A stretch of DNA of 64,000 nucleotides, taken from CAVUAN01 sp963739435. GTDB lineage: Bacteria; Acidobacteriota; Thermoanaerobaculia; UBA5066; Gp7-AA6. A program made the translations under genes and the position numbers. Under the pieces are notes generated by a model. It was not told the DNA's origin. It did no database searches and was given only the letters and a program-made list of their open reading frames with translations. The number at the start of each line of letters is the position of its first letter. Within the stretch, counting starts at the first letter, position 1. Below, one piece after another: positions 62,276-64,000 of the stretch. The stretch spans positions 248,001 to 312,000 of the forward strand of contig CAVUAN010000006.1 in NCBI GenBank assembly GCA_963739435.1. Reading direction: 5' to 3'.

Positions 62276-63730
62276 ATGCGCCGATCGGTCGTCCTTCTGT
62301 CCCTGGCCTTCGTCCTCTGCTCCGCCGGCGCGGCCCGAGCGCAGGAGGGCTACCCCCTCTTCACGACGGACTTCCCGCCCGACGAGTTCGCGGCACGCCG
62401 CGACAGGGTCTACGAGGCGCTCGGTAAGACGGGAGTCGCGGTCCTTCAGGGCGCTCCGACCGCGATCGGCTACACGCGCTTTCGCCAGTCCAACGAGTTT
62501 TACTATCTCTGCGGTATCGAGGTGCCCAACGCCTACCTGCTCCTCGACGGGGCGCAGCGCCGCACCTCGCTGTACCTGCCACACCGCAACGGAGGCCGCG
62601 AACGCGGGGAGGGCAAGGTTCTCTCGGCGGAAGATGCCGACGAAGTCAAGAAGCTCTCGGGTGTCGACGCCGTTTTTGGGACCGATCTCTTAGCCGAGCA
62701 CCTCGCCCGCTCGGCCCAGCGCGGCGTCTCCTTCGTTTGGACTCCCCTGATGCCGGCCGAGGGCTTCGCGGTCAGCCGCGATCTGGGCCTGCGCCGCATC
62801 GCCGACCTGGCCTCGGACCCGTTCGACGGCGAGCCCTCGCGCGAAGGGAGGTTCCGCGGTCTGTTGCGGGAGCGGTTCCCCACCGTCGAGGTTCGCGACC
62901 TTTCGCCCACCCTCGACAGCCTGCGCTTGATCAAGAGCCCGCGCGAGATCGCTCTCATCCGCCGCGCCACGCAGCTGGCCGCTGCGGCCCTCGCCGAGGG
63001 CATGCGCTCGACCAAACCCGGGCAATACGAGCACGAGCTCGACGGCATGGCGAAGTTCATCTACTACCGCAACGGCGCGCAGGGCGAGGCGTACTACTCG
63101 CTGATCGCGAGCGGCCGCAACGCCTGGTGGCCGCACTACAACGCGGGCAAGCGCAAGATGGAAGACGGGGACTTTCTCCTGATGGACTTCGCGCCCGATG
63201 TCGGCTACTACATGAGCGACGTCACCCGCATGTGGCCGGTCAACGGCAAGTTCTCGCAGCGCCAGCGCGAGCTCTACGGCTTTTACCTGGCCTGCTACAA
63301 GGCGATCCTGAAGGCGATCCGCCCCGGGGCGCTACCGTCGGACATCATGAAGGAGGCCGCGGACCGGATGGACGCCATACTCGCTTCGGCGAAATTCGGT
63401 CGCGAGACGGACCGCAAGGCGGCCGAGACGTTCGTTGCGGACTACCGGCAGGCCTCCGGGCGCCCGAATGCCTCGCTGGGGCACTGGGTCGGCATGGCCA
63501 CTCATGACGACGGCCCGCATGAGGGCAAGCTTTCGGCCGGGATGGTCTTCACTATCGAGCCCGCACTGCTCGTGCCGGAGGACAAGACCTACATTCGCCT
63601 CGAGGACGTCATCGTGATCGGGGAGAAGTCGGCCGAGATCCTGACCGAGTCCCTCCCAATGGACCCCGACGCCATCGAAAAGGTCATGAAGGAAGAAGGC
63701 CTGCTGAAGCGCTACCCGCGCACCGACTGA
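62276..63730 (+). CDS. Secreted M24 (Xaa-Pro) aminopeptidase
   Basis: The 484-residue protein has a signal peptide (VVLLSLAFVLCSAGAARAQ) and an N-terminal creatinase-like domain. The M24 pita-bread catalytic part shows metal-ligand motifs LLMDFAPDVGYYMSDVTRMW, a histidine in SLGHWVGMATHDDGPH, and TIEPALLVPE and RLEDVIVIGE. It cleaves X-Pro bonds outside the cytoplasm. It starts with GAGGAGG ahead of ATG 62276. Confidence 0.9.
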   Translation: MRRSVVLLSLAFVLCSAGAARAQEGYPLFTTDFPPDEFAARRDRVYEALGKTGVAVLQGAPTAIGYTRFRQSNEFYYLCGIEVPNAYLLLDGAQRRTSLYLPHRNGGRERGEGKVLSAEDADEVKKLSGVDAVFGTDLLAEHLARSAQRGVSFVWTPLMPAEGFAVSRDLGLRRIADLASDPFDGEPSREGRFRGLLRERFPTVEVRDLSPTLDSLRLIKSPREIALIRRATQLAAAALAEGMRSTKPGQYEHELDGMAKFIYYRNGAQGEAYYSLIASGRNAWWPHYNAGKRKMEDGDFLLMDFAPDVGYYMSDVTRMWPVNGKFSQRQRELYGFYLACYKAILKAIRPGALPSDIMKEAADRMDAILASAKFGRETDRKAAETFVADYRQASGRPNASLGHWVGMATHDDGPHEGKLSAGMVFTIEPALLVPEDKTYIRLEDVIVIGEKSAEILTESLPMDPDAIEKVMKEEGLLKRYPRTD

Positions 63731-63764
63731 GAGGGACGCCCGGCAGGCTGCTAGCATCGCACTT

Positions 63765-64000
63765 ATGGCTCGATCGATGGCCCCCCCGCCGGCTGCAGTC
63801 CTGTCCACGACGCTGGCGCAGCGCTTCACGGCGTTCGTGGCGGAGCGGCACCCGTTCGCGCTGGCGCCGGCGATCGAGGCCTTCAGCCTCGCCTGCCCGA
63901 AGGACCCCGGGCGCGACAGCGCCGCGATCGACGCGTTGCGGCAGCCCTTCGGCCGGGAGCTCGCGCGCCTGCTCGCGGGAGCGCCTCCTGCCGGCCTGCC
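63765..64000 (+). CDS. Unidentified gene, 5' end only
   Basis: An open frame (MARSMAPPPAAVLSTTLAQR...) runs from ATG 63765 to the window edge. The 78 visible residues are Ala-rich and helical; no family is recognised. Confidence 0.45.
   Translation, partial: MARSMAPPPAAVLSTTLAQRFTAFVAERHPFALAPAIEAFSLACPKDPGRDSAAIDALRQPFGRELARLLAGAPPAGL

Overview
This 64 kb window of GC-rich bacterial DNA carries hallmarks of Acidobacteriota. It has an ADOP-type duplicated permease, several Ser/Thr kinases (one next to a divergent ECF sigma gene), a membrane-fused spermidine-synthase-like protein and many orphan regulators. The phylum is an inference from gene families; no rRNA or tRNA gene was found. Many genes are split by single-base frameshifts, often an extra or missing C in a C run, which looks more like consensus error in a draft assembly than gene decay.

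Left part (1-20.3 kb): a truncated Ser/Thr kinase and a divergent ECF sigma factor flank a long sedentary integron. The array (1297-20028) holds 24 complete and one truncated attC site and about 25 cassettes, nearly all read leftward (minus strand). The integrase gene intI (20294-21322) has the same orientation as the cassettes and sits upstream of them, with a candidate attI at about 20021-20038. This is the reverse-integrase layout, not the usual divergent one. Counting from attI, cassettes encode a HEAT-like protein, many small membrane, lipoprotein and zinc-ribbon proteins, three consecutive toxin-antitoxin modules (MazEF, RHH/RelE, HicBA), an ICMT-like methyltransferase, a 4.6-kb multigene cassette (PhzF fragment, LysR, RidA, ADOP permease), a 4-TM protein, an ArsR/AHSA1 pair with its own operator, a DUF1801 protein, a VOC protein and a metallo-beta-lactamase-fold lipoprotein. 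About half of the cassette ORFs take their TAA stop from the attC core.

Middle (21.3-31.6 kb): remnants of two antitoxin genes precede intI. A membrane-anchored HEAT protein, an ankyrin lipoprotein with a Cys-rich partner, a BrnT-type toxin/antitoxin operon with a third small gene, a DinB-like protein, imuA-imuB (mutagenesis cassette, with a repeat insertion inside imuB), a TetR/hydrolase pair and a LysE exporter follow.

Right part (31.6-64 kb, mostly housekeeping and signalling): a minus-strand operon of CHASE-Ser/Thr kinase, spermidine-synthase-like membrane protein, NUDIX and B12-binding radical SAM; a MacAB-like exporter (adaptor, ATPase, two permeases); DUF937/YidB and DUF1579 proteins; a zinc-ribbon Ser/Thr kinase with a multi-TM C-terminus; a zinc alcohol dehydrogenase; a gluzincin peptidase; a PP2C phosphatase; a large helical-repeat lipoprotein; a DesK/NarL-like two-component system; a DUF72 protein; pyruvate:ferredoxin oxidoreductase followed by a dihydroorotate-dehydrogenase-like protein; a secreted M24 peptidase; and the start of an unidentified gene.
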